DNA of 64,000 nt, taken from Bacillota bacterium (GTDB lineage: Bacteria; Bacillota; Clostridia; Oscillospirales; Acutalibacteraceae). The number at the start of each line of letters is the position of its first letter. The first letter of the stretch is position 1. Shown here piece by piece: positions 1 to 9,451 of the stretch. The stretch spans positions 1 to 64,000 of the forward strand of contig JAEWDK010000015.1 of assembly GCA_023390175.1 (NCBI GenBank), given 5' to 3'. The notes under the pieces were generated by a model, which was given only the letters and a program-made list of their open reading frames with translations, searched no databases and was not told where the DNA came from. The position numbers were made by a program, and so were the translations under genes.

Positions 1-296
1 CCGGTGCTTTTTAAAAAGCTATTACTTACCTGCAGTATGATGTGCTCGGTCATTTCATTTGAGATTGGCGAGATAGAATGAGGAATAAGGGATGGTACAA
101 ACATCAGATCGCCTTGACTGCAAAGGCAAGACCTGCCGTCCAAAGTAAGTAACTCGCTATTTTTTGTGATATATATAATTTCATAATAAGGATGGCAGTG
201 ATTTCCAAAGTACGTATGATCACTACTATAAATAAAACAGCAAAAATCATTATAATTTAAAGTATTCTCTATCTCCAATTTCTCTTGATAAATCAT
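1..296 (-). CDS. AraC-family regulator, N-terminal part (runs off left edge)
   Basis: About 98 codons are visible, from an ATG at 294-296 to the window edge. An AAGAGGT ribosome binding site lies 6-7 bases upstream of the start. Residues around 36-50 read HCHPYYEIIYI, the H-x-H-x-x-YE signature of the cupin-type sensor domain at the front of many AraC regulators, followed by an LDGR-type turn and a GDLMFVPSLIPH segment also typical of that fold. The DNA-binding domain would lie outside the window. It probably senses a sugar-like ligand. Its likely targets are unknown; the glycosidase island starts about 2 kb away, but a second, complete AraC gene at 15033-16292 is closer to that island's promoters. 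Family call is firm, ligand is not known. Confidence 0.8.
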   Translation of the reverse strand, partial: MIYQEKLEIENTLNYNDFCCFIYSSDHTYFGNHCHPYYEIIYITKNSELLTLDGRSCLCSQGDLMFVPSLIPHSISPISNEMTEHIILQVSNSFLKST

Positions 297-358
297 CGCA
301 ATACCTCTTCAATATTAAAAAAAGCCATAAATTTGAGTTGCTACTTTTGCACCAAATT

Positions 359-418
359 TTAGTTTTTTTCTTCCTGTTCCTCTGAAGCAGATAATATGAC
401 ACTACTATTTTGTTCCAT
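359..418 (-). CDS. Possible 19-residue peptide upstream of the AraC gene
   Basis: An ATG at 416-418 follows a strong CGGAGG ribosome binding site at ideal spacing and opens a 19-codon frame, MEQNSSVILSASEEQEEKN, ending at 359. It sits between a TATAAT-like element (about 464-469 on the minus strand) and the AraC gene, so it may be a leader peptide or the stub of a lost gene. There is no recognisable motif. The strength of the ribosome binding site is the only reason to list it. Confidence 0.3.
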   Translation of the reverse strand: MEQNSSVILSASEEQEEKN

Positions 419-584
419 TACAATTCCTCCGAATAAATATTGTAACACACCGCTCGACATTATAACCGGTTAGCCATCTATCCCCACGGTTTCAAATTAC
501 TTTGCGCTGACTTCGCATCTACTTCTCCCTCCTTGCACATAGAGTTGCAAAAAAGTTATTTAATTTAAAATTAAATAGATGTTG

Positions 585-1151
585 CTATTTCAAATCAATA
601 GCCATCACAATTTCTTGTGGAGTTTCTTCTAAGGCAGAGAATCCATACTTTTCATAAAACTTTATACCTTTTAGATTGTCACCCGCGACAGAGAGCATTA
701 TGCCTGGCAATCCTTTACTTTTAAGATGCGAAATTAGAGTATCCAGCAATTTAGATCCAATTCCCATGTGTTGATAATCAGGCAGTATATCGATATGGAG
801 ATGAGCTGGATATTCATCTGCGTATTTTAGTGGTGCTTTCATAATTCCTTTATAAAATGCAATCAAAGGGCTTTCCTCCATTTGGGCTATATAATTGTTT
901 CGAAGCCAATCTGCCCAAACGACTGAATTTTCAGCGCAAAGTATATATCCTACAATTTTTTCAGCATCCGAAGCAACAAAGCAGTTGTGTGGTTCATGAT
1001 CAATGTAATAATTACAAAAAGCTGTAAGTAATATATTCTGCATTTCCTTTTGCTCCCATATACCTTCAGGTCCTGTGCATAAACAGATCTTCTGTACCTG
1101 TGATTTATCACCCGCTTGATATGCACGGATAAACAGATCGTTGTTAATCAT
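585..1151 (-). CDS. GNAT-family N-acetyltransferase
   Basis: A 188-residue protein of the GCN5-related N-acetyltransferase fold, which moves an acetyl group from acetyl-CoA to an amine. The C-terminal half carries the family pattern: HIDILPDYQHMGIGSKLLD contains the Q/R-x-x-G-x-G/A acetyl-CoA pyrophosphate loop (QHMGIG), followed by motif B with N-x-x-A/G-x-x-F-Y-x-K-x-G-F (NLKGIKFYEKYGF). The start was set at 1151 because CTGGAGGC lies just upstream; an ATG 45 bases earlier has no such site. It stands alone on the minus strand between decayed DNA and the AraC stub. Substrate cannot be told from sequence. Confidence 0.85.
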   Translation of the reverse strand: MINNDLFIRAYQAGDKSQVQKICLCTGPEGIWEQKEMQNILLTAFCNYYIDHEPHNCFVASDAEKIVGYILCAENSVVWADWLRNNYIAQMEESPLIAFYKGIMKAPLKYADEYPAHLHIDILPDYQHMGIGSKLLDTLISHLKSKGLPGIMLSVAGDNLKGIKFYEKYGFSALEETPQEIVMAIDLK

Positions 1152-1247
1152 GTTAGCCTCCAGATTAATAAAAATATTATGTATTTGCAAAACCAATGCT
1201 CATATAAACACCTGTTCTCAATTAGTACTATAACGCTATTTTATTGC

Positions 1248-2030
1248 CTACGGGCCGTTTGAATAGTTAATGAAACCGGGGCAAAGTCGTTTCCGCACAC
1301 ATTCATAGGGGAAGGTCCCGCTTCCTACAACGATGCGGTCCGGATGCATTTTCCCTTCGATGGCATAACGGCTTGATGCATGATTATATCCAGCGATATC
1401 AAGAACGTCTAAAATGGGCGATGACGACTGACCCGCTTGCTTTGACGCTGCAGCCATATTCATTCGGCTGCCCATTTCAGAGATCATCTGGTTATAGGCG
1501 GTACTGTCCATCTTATCAGTTCCCGGCAGTTCAAGATTCTCACCGATTTCAATTTTTTTCCTTCCTCCATGGCAACAGTCGTATTACCTTTCATCAGAGA
1601 TGCCATAAGAAGAAGAGTTATATTGATTCCGGCTGTTACAGGTCTTGATCCGTCTAGTTAATGAAACAGTTCCACCAATTCTTTTCCAAGTGCAACACCT
1701 TTTTCCTCAATTGGCTCTGAAACCTCATTTCCAATGGAATACATGATGACGGAGGGGTGATTAAAAAGTCCTTCTCCACCATTGCCCTGGCATCTTCCTT
1801 ATAATGCAATTCAAAATAATTCGCGTAATCATATGCAGTCTTTGCATTATACCACATATTCCATGCTTCATCCAATACATACATTCCCAATGCGTCACAT
1901 GCCTCAAGGCCAATGTGGATCGTCTGCTTGGTCCCGACAAATGCGAATCGGAAAAGAGCATGAGCAGCGTTAAGCTGTCCATGCTTCCGGAAGCGTCCGC
2001 AGGACGCGCAGCCGCACAATTTATTGTGTG
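1248..2030 (-). pseudogene. GH2 glycosidase, central fragment, frameshifted
   Basis: This stretch encodes the middle of a GH2 beta-galactosidase-like enzyme related to the intact GH2 at 5463-7844, matching roughly residues 300-500 of that protein. Read 5' to 3' on the minus strand it shows EACDALGMYVLDEAWNMW, then the HPSV-MYSIGNE active-site region, then SRPVTAG and IAGYNHASSRY. Three separate lesions break it: an extra base in the A run at 1763-1767, a stop codon at 1658-1660 where the intact gene has Glu (GAA to TAA), and a missing base in the T run at 1553-1559. It diverges from the family by about 1300, and its front (beyond about 2000) is scrambled. It is not functional. Confidence 0.88.
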
Positions 2031-2234
2031 ATCAGGGGATTGGGGGCACTGCCACCGACAAGCAATTTCACGGTTTTCGCGAAAGCGAAAAATCGGGGAA
2101 TGGGCATTGTGGGTATCACGATGCATTGCTTGCCATTTAGTAGATAGCTCAAGAATCCGATAAAAAAGACTTATTTGAATTATTCGATTTCTCGAAATAT
2201 AATATTAGTGTACATTAAACAAGGTGGTACTGCT

Positions 2235-2366
2235 ATGGAATATTTAACGGTCAAAGAAGCCGGAGAAAAATGTGGCATTACTGCCCGTATGGTAACCTAT
2301 TACTGTTCTGCCAGCCCTCCTGATACAGTCCTCACAATGCTCATATTCTATCACCCTGTGTTATAA
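2235..2366 (+). pseudogene. Truncated helix-turn-helix protein
   Basis: Starts with a good ribosome binding site (AAGGTGG) and ATG at 2235. The first 24 residues, MEYLTVKEAGEKCGITARMV and on, match the front of small excisionase/MerR-like HTH proteins common in Clostridia, which normally continue with a G-x-I/W-x-IP region to about 60-80 residues. Here the reading changes abruptly near 2309 into unrelated codons and stops at 2366. An A+T-rich promoter-like region (AATATAATATTAG) lies just upstream. The break point is 65 bases from a perfect-looking inverted repeat at 2374-2430. Probably a remnant left by a rearrangement. Confidence 0.6.
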
Positions 2367-2373
2367 TGTGTAC

Positions 2374-2430
2374 TGAGCAAAGCCAATAGTCTTGAAAGCC
2401 AAGGCCTTTAAGACATATTGGCTTTGCTCA
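2374..2430. repeat. 20-bp inverted repeat at the island edge
   Basis: Arms TGAGCAAAGCCAATAGTCTT and its complement (one extra base in the right arm) enclose a 16-base loop that itself contains the palindrome AAGGCCTT. No T tract follows on either strand, so it is a poor intrinsic terminator. It separates the broken HTH gene from the GH1 gene and could be the end of a lost mobile element or a MITE-like sequence. Confidence 0.6.
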
Positions 2431-2517
2431 AGTGCTTCTCCATGCAGAACGGACGCTCATCACGAGGAGCGCATTACATGAAAAAAAGCGGAATCCTGCT
2501 GCGCATGTGGTTTGCCT

Positions 2518-3852
2518 TTATGTTGCGGAAATCAGATCGCGGAAGTAGTAGGCAGAATCCTTTAAAACCCGTTTTTGCGTTTGGTAATCCACATACACCA
2601 GCCCGAACCGCTTGTCATATCCCTCGGCCCACTCAAAATTGTCCAGCAGGGACCAATAGAGATAGCCGATTACAGGAATACCATTGTCCATAGCCTGACT
2701 GAGTCCATCCAAATAAGCTTTGATGTACTCGATTCGCTGTGGATCGTGGACTGCGCCGTCGCTCATGACAAAATCGAAGTTTGCCATGCCATTCTCCGTA
2801 ATCAAAATGGGGAGGCGATACCGCTCATAGAAGAATTCCGCGGCCCACTGAAGCGCGTCCGGCGTAATGGGCCAGTTCATGGCGGTGCGGGGCATACCCG
2901 GATATACATCCGCATTCGGAAACGCCGAATCCTCATAGTTCTTGGTGTTATAGCAGTTATACCCAAAGAAGTCCAGCGGCTGGCAGATAACGCTCATGTC
3001 CGCGTCCGACAGGAAAGGATGCAGTGCATCTGGCGCGGAGCCCAAAATCATGGGGTCGGCCCACCAATTCACGGCGTTGAAAGCGCTCTCCGGTGAAAAA
3101 GTTTTGGCCCTGGCCTCGGCGATGCTCTCCGGCGTATTCTCTTTGGGCGCGAACAGGGCGCCATTCAGCGCGACGCCGATCTGCGGCGCTTTTTTCGCAC
3201 AGGTACGAATGACCTGAACCGCCTTGCCATGGGCCAAGAGAGCATTGCGGGTCAAAACGCCCAGCTTTCCTACCATAGCTCTTCGGCATTCCGGGTCACG
3301 GTAATCGCCGATCGCGTTTTCAAAGGGAGCGTGATCCCCCAAAATATAGCCGAGGCCAATGAAACAGCAGGGCTCATTGATCGTCATCCAATAGGACACC
3401 TGATCCGAAAGGGTATCTACGACCACTTTTGTATATTCCTCAAAAGCGGTACTAATGGAGTCATTGTACCATCCGCCCTTTTCATGCAGCCACATGGGGA
3501 GATCCCAGTGATACAGCGTGACCATTGGCTCAATCCCCGCTTCAACCAGCTCCTTTACCAGATCCTGATAAAATTTTACCCCTTTTTCATTGACCACGCC
3601 CTCCTGGGGCATGATTCTAGGCCAGCTGATGGATAAACGGTAGGCCTTCAGGCCCAGCTGCTTCATAATGGCGATATCTTCCTTATAGCGATGGTAGTGG
3701 TCGCAGGCGATATTCCCATTTTCCCCATGCTTTACATGGCCCTCGCTCAGTGCGTCCCAAACACTGAGACCCCTTCCGTCTTCATCATACGCCCCTTCCA
3801 CCTGATAGGCGGCTGCTGCAGTACCCCACAAAAAATCCTTTGGAAAATTCAT
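2518..3852 (-). CDS. GH1 beta-glucosidase / 6-phospho-beta-glucosidase-type
   Basis: A 444-residue glycoside hydrolase family 1 enzyme, a retaining beta-glycosidase that trims beta-linked glucose or galactose from oligosaccharides. Start is ATG at 3852, preceded by AGGAGG; longer in-frame extensions run back into the GH43 gene. The N-terminus has the FPKDFLWGTAAAAYQVEGA signature. The acid/base is Glu160 in TINEP and the nucleophile Glu353 in ITENG, both intact. Length is the family norm and there is no signal peptide, so it is cytoplasmic and acts on imported sugars. It is last in the GH20-GH2-GH43-GH1 operon, 19 bases after GH43. A plain beta-glucosidase is more likely than the phospho type, because no PTS gene is nearby and the island transporter is a symporter. 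Confidence 0.93.
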   Translation of the reverse strand: MNFPKDFLWGTAAAAYQVEGAYDEDGRGLSVWDALSEGHVKHGENGNIACDHYHRYKEDIAIMKQLGLKAYRLSISWPRIMPQEGVVNEKGVKFYQDLVKELVEAGIEPMVTLYHWDLPMWLHEKGGWYNDSISTAFEEYTKVVVDTLSDQVSYWMTINEPCCFIGLGYILGDHAPFENAIGDYRDPECRRAMVGKLGVLTRNALLAHGKAVQVIRTCAKKAPQIGVALNGALFAPKENTPESIAEARAKTFSPESAFNAVNWWADPMILGSAPDALHPFLSDADMSVICQPLDFFGYNCYNTKNYEDSAFPNADVYPGMPRTAMNWPITPDALQWAAEFFYERYRLPILITENGMANFDFVMSDGAVHDPQRIEYIKAYLDGLSQAMDNGIPVIGYLYWSLLDNFEWAEGYDKRFGLVYVDYQTQKRVLKDSAYYFRDLISAT

Positions 3853-3871
3853 TGTAAATCCTCCTGTCGCT

Positions 3872-5332
3872 TTATTCCTGACCGTTTTTGGAAAGTGTAA
3901 ATCTTTGAAAATCCATTGCTCCCGTGCCGCGGAAGACAAAGAACAGGGCGCATCTCCCGTGGAGCGGAGCCATAGATGATGAAAAATCCTTCCAGCTGCC
4001 GCAGGAGGTGATCTGAATCCGCGCCGCCGGGGGAGCATTGAGGTCATCCTGTATCTCCAAAACACCTTCCCCGTTTCCACGCAGTGTGACCGAGATGTTG
4101 TCCTCTCCGTCAAAGGTGAAATACTTGAACCCTGCCACAGCGCCATCTTTCAGATTGGCGATGTACTGATTGGGATTGTCTTCCCGGTCTGCGCCGCCTT
4201 GGGTAAAATAGGGATACTCCGATTCCTTGTGATGGAGCTGTACATAGGGATAGGTCCCCTTTGCGCCCCAGAGATTACAAGCGATTCTGGCCTCATACGT
4301 TCCGCTTCCGCACAGGGGAGCACCATTCAGCCCGCAGGAGGTCAATTCCGTCTGAGAAATACTGCCGTCCGGCGCGATCGTGATAGACTCGGCACAGCCC
4401 TGGCGGGCGCACTTTTGCCGGTTGGTCTGCCGGTGGTAGAAGATACACCACTGGCCATTGAGCTGCACCATTCCACCGTGGGTGTTGCCGGTAAAATTCC
4501 GGGCATTTTTCTCCGTTACGTCGGGGAGTCCAATATCGCCGATGCTCACGATGGTGCCGCCGTATTCCCACGGCCCTACAGGCGTGCGGGAGGTGGCATA
4601 ACACAGCTCATGGCTCAGGATAGAGGAGTACACCAGATAGTAGAGCCCGTTGATCTTGCGGATGCTGCTGGCCTCAAAGAAGCCATGACCCTCGTATCGG
4701 GTCCCCCTCGCCTGGATTGGGCCGGGAACGGTATCATACTGCCTTCCCTTGACCGTGAGCATGTCCGGCTCCAGCTCCACCACACAACCGCCGTCAATAG
4801 CTCCGCCCCGCATTTTCAACAGGAGGCGGAATCCGCCTTTATCGGGCGAAAACCCGGTGTAAAGGTAAATTCGGCCATCGTCATCCCGCAATACGGCAGG
4901 ATCGAACGTATACGCATCGCCTTTTCGCTTGCCATACAGGGTGCCGTCCGGGTGTTTCACATGCCCGTAAAATTTGTAAGGCCCTTCCGGGCGATCCGCC
5001 ACCGCCACGGATACGACAATTTCCCGATGAAGCTGGTAGTAAAGGTAAAACCTCCCGTCCGGCCCATGACAAACGTCAGGGGCATTCATGAACTGATTAC
5101 CCTTCTTGTTGAGCGGGTCTGAAAGCCTATCGTAAATTACGCCCTCATACCGCCAATTTCCCAGATCGTCCACCGAAGCGGACCAACAGACGTAGTTCTT
5201 TACACAAAAGCCCTCTCCGTTGAACGCATCGTGACTGCCGAATACATAAAGCCGCTCCCCGAATACATGGGGTTCCCCATCGGGAACGTACTCATAGCTG
5301 GGCAGATATGGATTGAATGCCTGTTGCTTCAT
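3872..5332 (-). CDS. GH43-family glycosidase with C-terminal CBM6-like domain
   Basis: A 486-residue inverting GH43-type enzyme, a family acting on arabinan, xylan and galactan side chains. The first 320 residues form the five-bladed propeller: an early YEYVPDGEPHVFGERLYVFG segment, then DPAVLRDDDGRIYLYTG, then FFEASSIRKINGLYYLVYS, whose Glu is the expected general acid. The last 140 residues (YEARIACNLWGAKGT onward, with VSVTLRG-like strands) look like a CBM6-type beta-sandwich. No signal peptide is seen, so it is probably cytoplasmic. The start at 5332 has GAGGAG upstream. It sits between GH2 and GH1. Xylosidase or arabinofuranosidase activity is possible; the subfamily cannot be fixed by eye. 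Confidence 0.9.
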   Translation of the reverse strand: MKQQAFNPYLPSYEYVPDGEPHVFGERLYVFGSHDAFNGEGFCVKNYVCWSASVDDLGNWRYEGVIYDRLSDPLNKKGNQFMNAPDVCHGPDGRFYLYYQLHREIVVSVAVADRPEGPYKFYGHVKHPDGTLYGKRKGDAYTFDPAVLRDDDGRIYLYTGFSPDKGGFRLLLKMRGGAIDGGCVVELEPDMLTVKGRQYDTVPGPIQARGTRYEGHGFFEASSIRKINGLYYLVYSSILSHELCYATSRTPVGPWEYGGTIVSIGDIGLPDVTEKNARNFTGNTHGGMVQLNGQWCIFYHRQTNRQKCARQGCAESITIAPDGSISQTELTSCGLNGAPLCGSGTYEARIACNLWGAKGTYPYVQLHHKESEYPYFTQGGADREDNPNQYIANLKDGAVAGFKYFTFDGEDNISVTLRGNGEGVLEIQDDLNAPPAARIQITSCGSWKDFSSSMAPLHGRCALFFVFRGTGAMDFQRFTLSKNGQE

Positions 5333-5353
5333 ATCACTGCTCCTCTTTTGAAG

Positions 5354-5380
5354 CCCACTGGCAGCATTGCTGCCAGTGGG
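5354..5380 (-). other. Intercistronic hairpin between GH2 and GH43
   Basis: A perfect 12-bp stem (CCCACTGGCAGC with its complement) and 3-base loop lies in the 130-base gap after the GH2 gene. There is no T tract, and the GH43 ribosome binding site follows about 10 bases later, so it more likely stabilises or processes the mRNA, or lowers GH43 translation, than terminates it. Confidence 0.6.
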
Positions 5381-5462
5381 TATTTGGCATTGAACTGCCG
5401 TGTTTTACTTGGAATCGTTGCGCTCTTTGATCTCCTTTTGCATTATCTTTTTTTCCTTTTTC

Positions 5463-7844
5463 TTATTTGACGATGATCTGCACCATTTGTGCCTTGAGCG
5501 CTTTGCCGGAAACCGTGACCTGGATCACCCCGGGCTCATACCCGGCCCGAATGACTGCCAGGGCTTTCCCGTAATAAGTGGTGTGAGCCGTGTCCACAAA
5601 GGTTTCCGCCATATTGGGGCGGGCGGATCCGAAGCCTTGCAGAGAACCTGCCCCGAATACCTCTATCGTGAGGCGCTGATCTTCGGAAGATTTCGTTACA
5701 CCGTTTTCTCCCACAAGGTCAATATTCAAGAAACAGAGATCCTGGCCGTTTGCGCGCAGCGCGAGGGTTTCGGGCGTCAATTGGATCGCCGTCTGTCCTG
5801 TGGCGGAAACCAGACAAGAACGAGCCAGCTCCCTCCCTGTATCATCCAGATTTACCGACTCTAACGTTCCGGGCTGATAAGGCACACGGGGGAATACCGC
5901 CGTATCCTCTTTGACTCTGCGTCTGCCAAGAGATTTTCCATTGCACAGCAATTCCACACAAGGGGAGGAAGAATATACGGTTACATCCGCTTTCTGGTCC
6001 TCACAGCCTGCCCAGCTCCAGCTGGCGATGGCGTCGTTTTTTCGCCACATCCGCTTGGAGTGAAAATGCCCGGCGTGGGTATACGGAGCGACGCTGATGA
6101 CCGGCTTATCCGCTAGTCCCCAGATCAGCTTGTTCCACTCTGCTTCGGGGCGGATTTTGCCGCAGATGTCAATTACCCCTGCCCCGGACGTGATGATGAG
6201 GCCGGGGTCGATATCCTTTTTGGTTTTGGGATCCATATAGCGGATGGTACCGATCGCCGACTCTCCCAGGTAATCCCAACCCGTCCACATGAAATCGCCA
6301 ATGAGGGTGGGGATCTCTTTCACAAGTTGCCAATTCTGATACAGCTTATGGGTCATGGTCTCACTTCCGACCGTAGGCTGATTCGGCGCCTCTTGTCCAT
6401 CCCGCTTGTAGCGGGAGGTCGCGTAGTTGTAGCCGGGGATGTCGAAAATCGTTCGCATGACGGCGGCGATCTTATTGGCCCCGCGGGTGGAGGCGGCTTT
6501 ATCCATTCGGTTCCCCAGATAATTCATCAGCTTGTTGAACAGCTCCGAAGTGGGAGCGCCGGCGGTATCGTCCTTGATTTTTCCATCCTCTGTGGAAAAA
6601 GGTTTACTCTTTTTACTCAGGGAAGCCATCTGTGCCAGAGCCATATTCAGCCCCGCGGTTACCGGGCGGGAAGGATCCAGTTCATGACAGAGAGCCACCA
6701 GTTCCCGTGCCGCGGCCTGGCCGTCCTCCCGGCCCAGCTCAGAAATCTCGTTACCGATGGAATACAGTACCACCGATGGATGATTGTAGTCTTTGCTGAT
6801 CATGGCGGCCAGGTCATCCCGCCACCAGGCGCGGAATGTATCGCCCGCATAGTCATACGGATTTTTATGGACGAGCCACATATCGAAAGCTTCATCCATC
6901 ACATACATGCCCAGTTCATCGCAGGCATCCAGCATTGCCTTGGACAGAGGGTTGTGGGCGGAGCGGATGGCGTTGAACCCCGCCTCTTTCATAATGCGGA
7001 TGCGGCGGTACTCGGCATCACGGAAACCGCAGGCGCCCAAGACCCCGTTATCATGATGAATACAGCCACCTCTCAACAACACCGGCTTTCCATTGACCAG
7101 AAATCCGTCCTTGCCCCACGAGAGCGTGCGTAGCCCAAAGGTTGTTTCGGCCGTATCGGCCAGCGTTCCGCTGCGAAACAGGCGAACCCTGCAAGTGTAG
7201 AGATAGGGATGTTCGGCATCCCAGGGCTTTGGCGCGGGGATCGTCAGCGTCACATCCGCTCCCGCTCCCGCTGCCACAACTTCGCCCTCGGCGTTAATAA
7301 TATCCACCTCGATCTGGCAGTCCGGGCCAAACGCTCCGGCCGTCCGTATGCGAACCTGCTCTCCATTCAGGGCCGAGCATTTCAGCCCTTCGGGATCTAT
7401 GTGATCCTTTTCGCCTATGTAAAGATGGACCTCCCGATACATACCGCTGCCGGAGTACCAGCGGGTGTTGGGGATGGCACTGTTATCGGCGACGACGGTA
7501 AGCTCGTTGCTGCCCGCCGTGACCTTCCCCGTGAGATTTACGAAAAAATTCGTATAACCGTAAGGGTGTCCGCCAGCCTCCTTGCCGTTCAGGAGGACTG
7601 TGGCGTTCTGGTAGACGCCCTCAAGCTCCAAAATCAGCGCCTTGTCCGCCGATTCGGAGGAAACCTCCCAGTTTTTTTGATAGATGTACTTCCCACCGGC
7701 GAAAAAGGCTCCGCTGCTGCCCGCCTTGGCCGTGGGACTGCGCTCTTCAGAAAGCATGGCATCGTGGGGAAGGTTTACCGCGCGGGCGGTCTCCTCGTCG
7801 CTTCTTCGTACAGTCCAGCCCCGGTTAAAGTCCTGCTTTTGCAT
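5463..7844 (-). CDS. GH2 beta-galactosidase-like enzyme
   Basis: A 793-residue family 2 glycoside hydrolase. Order of parts: N-terminal sugar-binding sandwich (residues 1-145, with NLPHDAM and the NTRWYSGSGMYREV signature), immunoglobulin-like domain (about 150-240), TIM barrel (about 245-560) with RSAHNP and the acid/base Glu366 in YSIGNEISE, then C-terminal sandwich domains. The nucleophile is expected on a barrel strand after GYNYATSRY and may be the Glu in GSETM. No signal peptide, so cytoplasmic. Its ATG directly abuts the GH20 stop codon, implying translational coupling. Beta-galactosidase is the default call; glucuronidase, mannosidase or a lyase-like GH2 subgroup cannot be excluded. 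Two decayed relatives lie at 1248-2030 and 14239-14448. Confidence 0.92.
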   Translation of the reverse strand: MQKQDFNRGWTVRRSDEETARAVNLPHDAMLSEERSPTAKAGSSGAFFAGGKYIYQKNWEVSSESADKALILELEGVYQNATVLLNGKEAGGHPYGYTNFFVNLTGKVTAGSNELTVVADNSAIPNTRWYSGSGMYREVHLYIGEKDHIDPEGLKCSALNGEQVRIRTAGAFGPDCQIEVDIINAEGEVVAAGAGADVTLTIPAPKPWDAEHPYLYTCRVRLFRSGTLADTAETTFGLRTLSWGKDGFLVNGKPVLLRGGCIHHDNGVLGACGFRDAEYRRIRIMKEAGFNAIRSAHNPLSKAMLDACDELGMYVMDEAFDMWLVHKNPYDYAGDTFRAWWRDDLAAMISKDYNHPSVVLYSIGNEISELGREDGQAAARELVALCHELDPSRPVTAGLNMALAQMASLSKKSKPFSTEDGKIKDDTAGAPTSELFNKLMNYLGNRMDKAASTRGANKIAAVMRTIFDIPGYNYATSRYKRDGQEAPNQPTVGSETMTHKLYQNWQLVKEIPTLIGDFMWTGWDYLGESAIGTIRYMDPKTKKDIDPGLIITSGAGVIDICGKIRPEAEWNKLIWGLADKPVISVAPYTHAGHFHSKRMWRKNDAIASWSWAGCEDQKADVTVYSSSPCVELLCNGKSLGRRRVKEDTAVFPRVPYQPGTLESVNLDDTGRELARSCLVSATGQTAIQLTPETLALRANGQDLCFLNIDLVGENGVTKSSEDQRLTIEVFGAGSLQGFGSARPNMAETFVDTAHTTYYGKALAVIRAGYEPGVIQVTVSGKALKAQMVQIIVK

Positions 7845-9425
7845 CTATTTTCCTCCTTTCATCATCGTGACCAGCAGAAACGGCAAGTCACTGACCCTGA
7901 AAAATTTCGTCATAAAGCTTTGGGCGAATTCTTTATTGGGCGCGGTGTTCTCAACAGTTTGTGCCCTGACTTCGGAGCTCATGGCGGAGTTCATTTTTGT
8001 AAAGTATGCCAGCGCGTCCTGACGCCTCGCTTTTCCGCGAGGGTCCCATTTTTCATCGGGAGCGAACCGGACTGCGTTCCCGGCCGCTCCCGCAAGCGCG
8101 GCCCGGAGCCGCTTCACAAATTCAGCATAGTCACGCTTCCCGCACCAGCACAATTCCGCCACTGCCCATGACCGGGGAAACAGAAGCTGTTCCAAAATGG
8201 AACTCTCCGCAACGTGTTCCGTCCACAGGCAGCATTCCATCCCCAGCAATCCATTCCCTTTGCTGCAATCGGATTTTCCAAAATGAGGCGCGATGCTATA
8301 GACCTTTTTCAACGGCGTCATGCTGTACGGATAATCAAAGTACAGCTCAAACATATCGGAATAGATCCACTGACCGCCCTTTTGAATGAACGGCTCCATG
8401 GCGGCACGGTGCTGCAGGGTCCAGTACTGGATCTGGATATTCTGGGGAGCGTTGGCCGCCAACAGCGTTTCATTCCAACAGACGGCCTGCTTTCCGTGGC
8501 GCTCCAGAATCTGTTTTACCCGGGCGGTAAACCACCCCTGAAGCTGCTGAAGGTTCGAAATATCTTCAGCCTGCATCCGTCTTTGGCAGTGGGGGCACTT
8601 GGCCCACTCCGTTTTGGGAGCTTCATCTCCACCGATATGAAACCGCGGTCCCGCGAACAGGGGAATGATCTCCCTCAGAAGTTTTTCAATAAAAAGGAGG
8701 GTCTCCTCTTTGCCCGGACACAAAATGATGGGATAGATGCCGCCGGAGGCAGCGAGAGAAACCGTTTTGCCGGAGCAGCTGAGTTCAGGATAAGCCGCCA
8801 GGATACCGGCTGTATGCCCCGGCATATCAATTTCCGGGATGACTTCCACGCCGCGGATACGGGCGAATTCCACCAAAGCGCGAATCTCATCCTGGGTGTA
8901 ATAATCACCGCTGACCTGATGGAGCATGGGATACTGTTTACTTTCGATTCGCCAGCCCTGGTCGTCGGAGAGGTGCCAGTGCAGGACATTAAGTTTCGCC
9001 AGACTCATGCCCTCTACGACACGCTTCACGGTCTCGATTGGGAAGAAATGGCGGGCGCAGTCCAGATGGATCCCTCTGTGGGGATAGCGGGGTGCATCCT
9101 CAATCACGCAGCAAGGAATGGTATTCCCATCCAACAGGTTGGCTGCGGTGGTCAAGGCCCAAATGACGCCCTGTTCGGATGAAGCGGTCACATATAGAGA
9201 AGCCGGACGAATCTCCAGTTTGTACGCCTCATCCTCCATAGAAGCATCCCGTTGGAGCCGCAGGGAAAGCTTGCTTTCTCCCCTGCGAATATGCGTCCGC
9301 TCCACGAACGCAGCTGCGCACCAGTCTGAAAATTCGTTTTCCTCAACGTGAAGCATTTCAGAAAGGACGCATACGCCCCCGTTTATCTGCACCGTCCTGC
9401 TTGGATATGGGATTATGTTCAGCAC
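7845..9425 (-). CDS. GH20 beta-N-acetylhexosaminidase
   Basis: A 526-residue family 20 hexosaminidase, which removes terminal GlcNAc or GalNAc by substrate-assisted catalysis. After a small alpha/beta domain (about 1-110) the barrel begins with RYPHRGIHLDCARHFFP, then LNVLHWHLSDDQGWR, VIPEIDMPGHT, and the catalytic pair Asp267-Glu268 in HIGGDEAPK. All key residues are present. It starts with GTG at 9425, with GAGGGTG upstream. It is the first gene of the GH20-GH2-GH43-GH1 operon and has no signal peptide, so it acts in the cytoplasm. GH20 plus GH2 suggests host-type or milk-type glycans containing GlcNAc and galactose, an inference from family pairing. Confidence 0.93.
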   Translation of the reverse strand: MLNIIPYPSRTVQINGGVCVLSEMLHVEENEFSDWCAAAFVERTHIRRGESKLSLRLQRDASMEDEAYKLEIRPASLYVTASSEQGVIWALTTAANLLDGNTIPCCVIEDAPRYPHRGIHLDCARHFFPIETVKRVVEGMSLAKLNVLHWHLSDDQGWRIESKQYPMLHQVSGDYYTQDEIRALVEFARIRGVEVIPEIDMPGHTAGILAAYPELSCSGKTVSLAASGGIYPIILCPGKEETLLFIEKLLREIIPLFAGPRFHIGGDEAPKTEWAKCPHCQRRMQAEDISNLQQLQGWFTARVKQILERHGKQAVCWNETLLAANAPQNIQIQYWTLQHRAAMEPFIQKGGQWIYSDMFELYFDYPYSMTPLKKVYSIAPHFGKSDCSKGNGLLGMECCLWTEHVAESSILEQLLFPRSWAVAELCWCGKRDYAEFVKRLRAALAGAAGNAVRFAPDEKWDPRGKARRQDALAYFTKMNSAMSSEVRAQTVENTAPNKEFAQSFMTKFFRVSDLPFLLVTMMKGGK

Positions 9426-9451
9426 GTCTTTTCACCCTCTTTTTTGAGTTT

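Noticed and set aside
2374..2430. Intrinsic terminator
   Set aside because: Good stem, but no T tract on either strand; listed as a repeat.
4199..9182. Several long plus-strand frames opposite the GH43, GH2 and GH20 genes (4199-5122, 6327-7133, 8214-9182)
   Set aside because: All are antisense to enzymes with intact catalytic motifs; no ribosome binding sites or recognisable domains.
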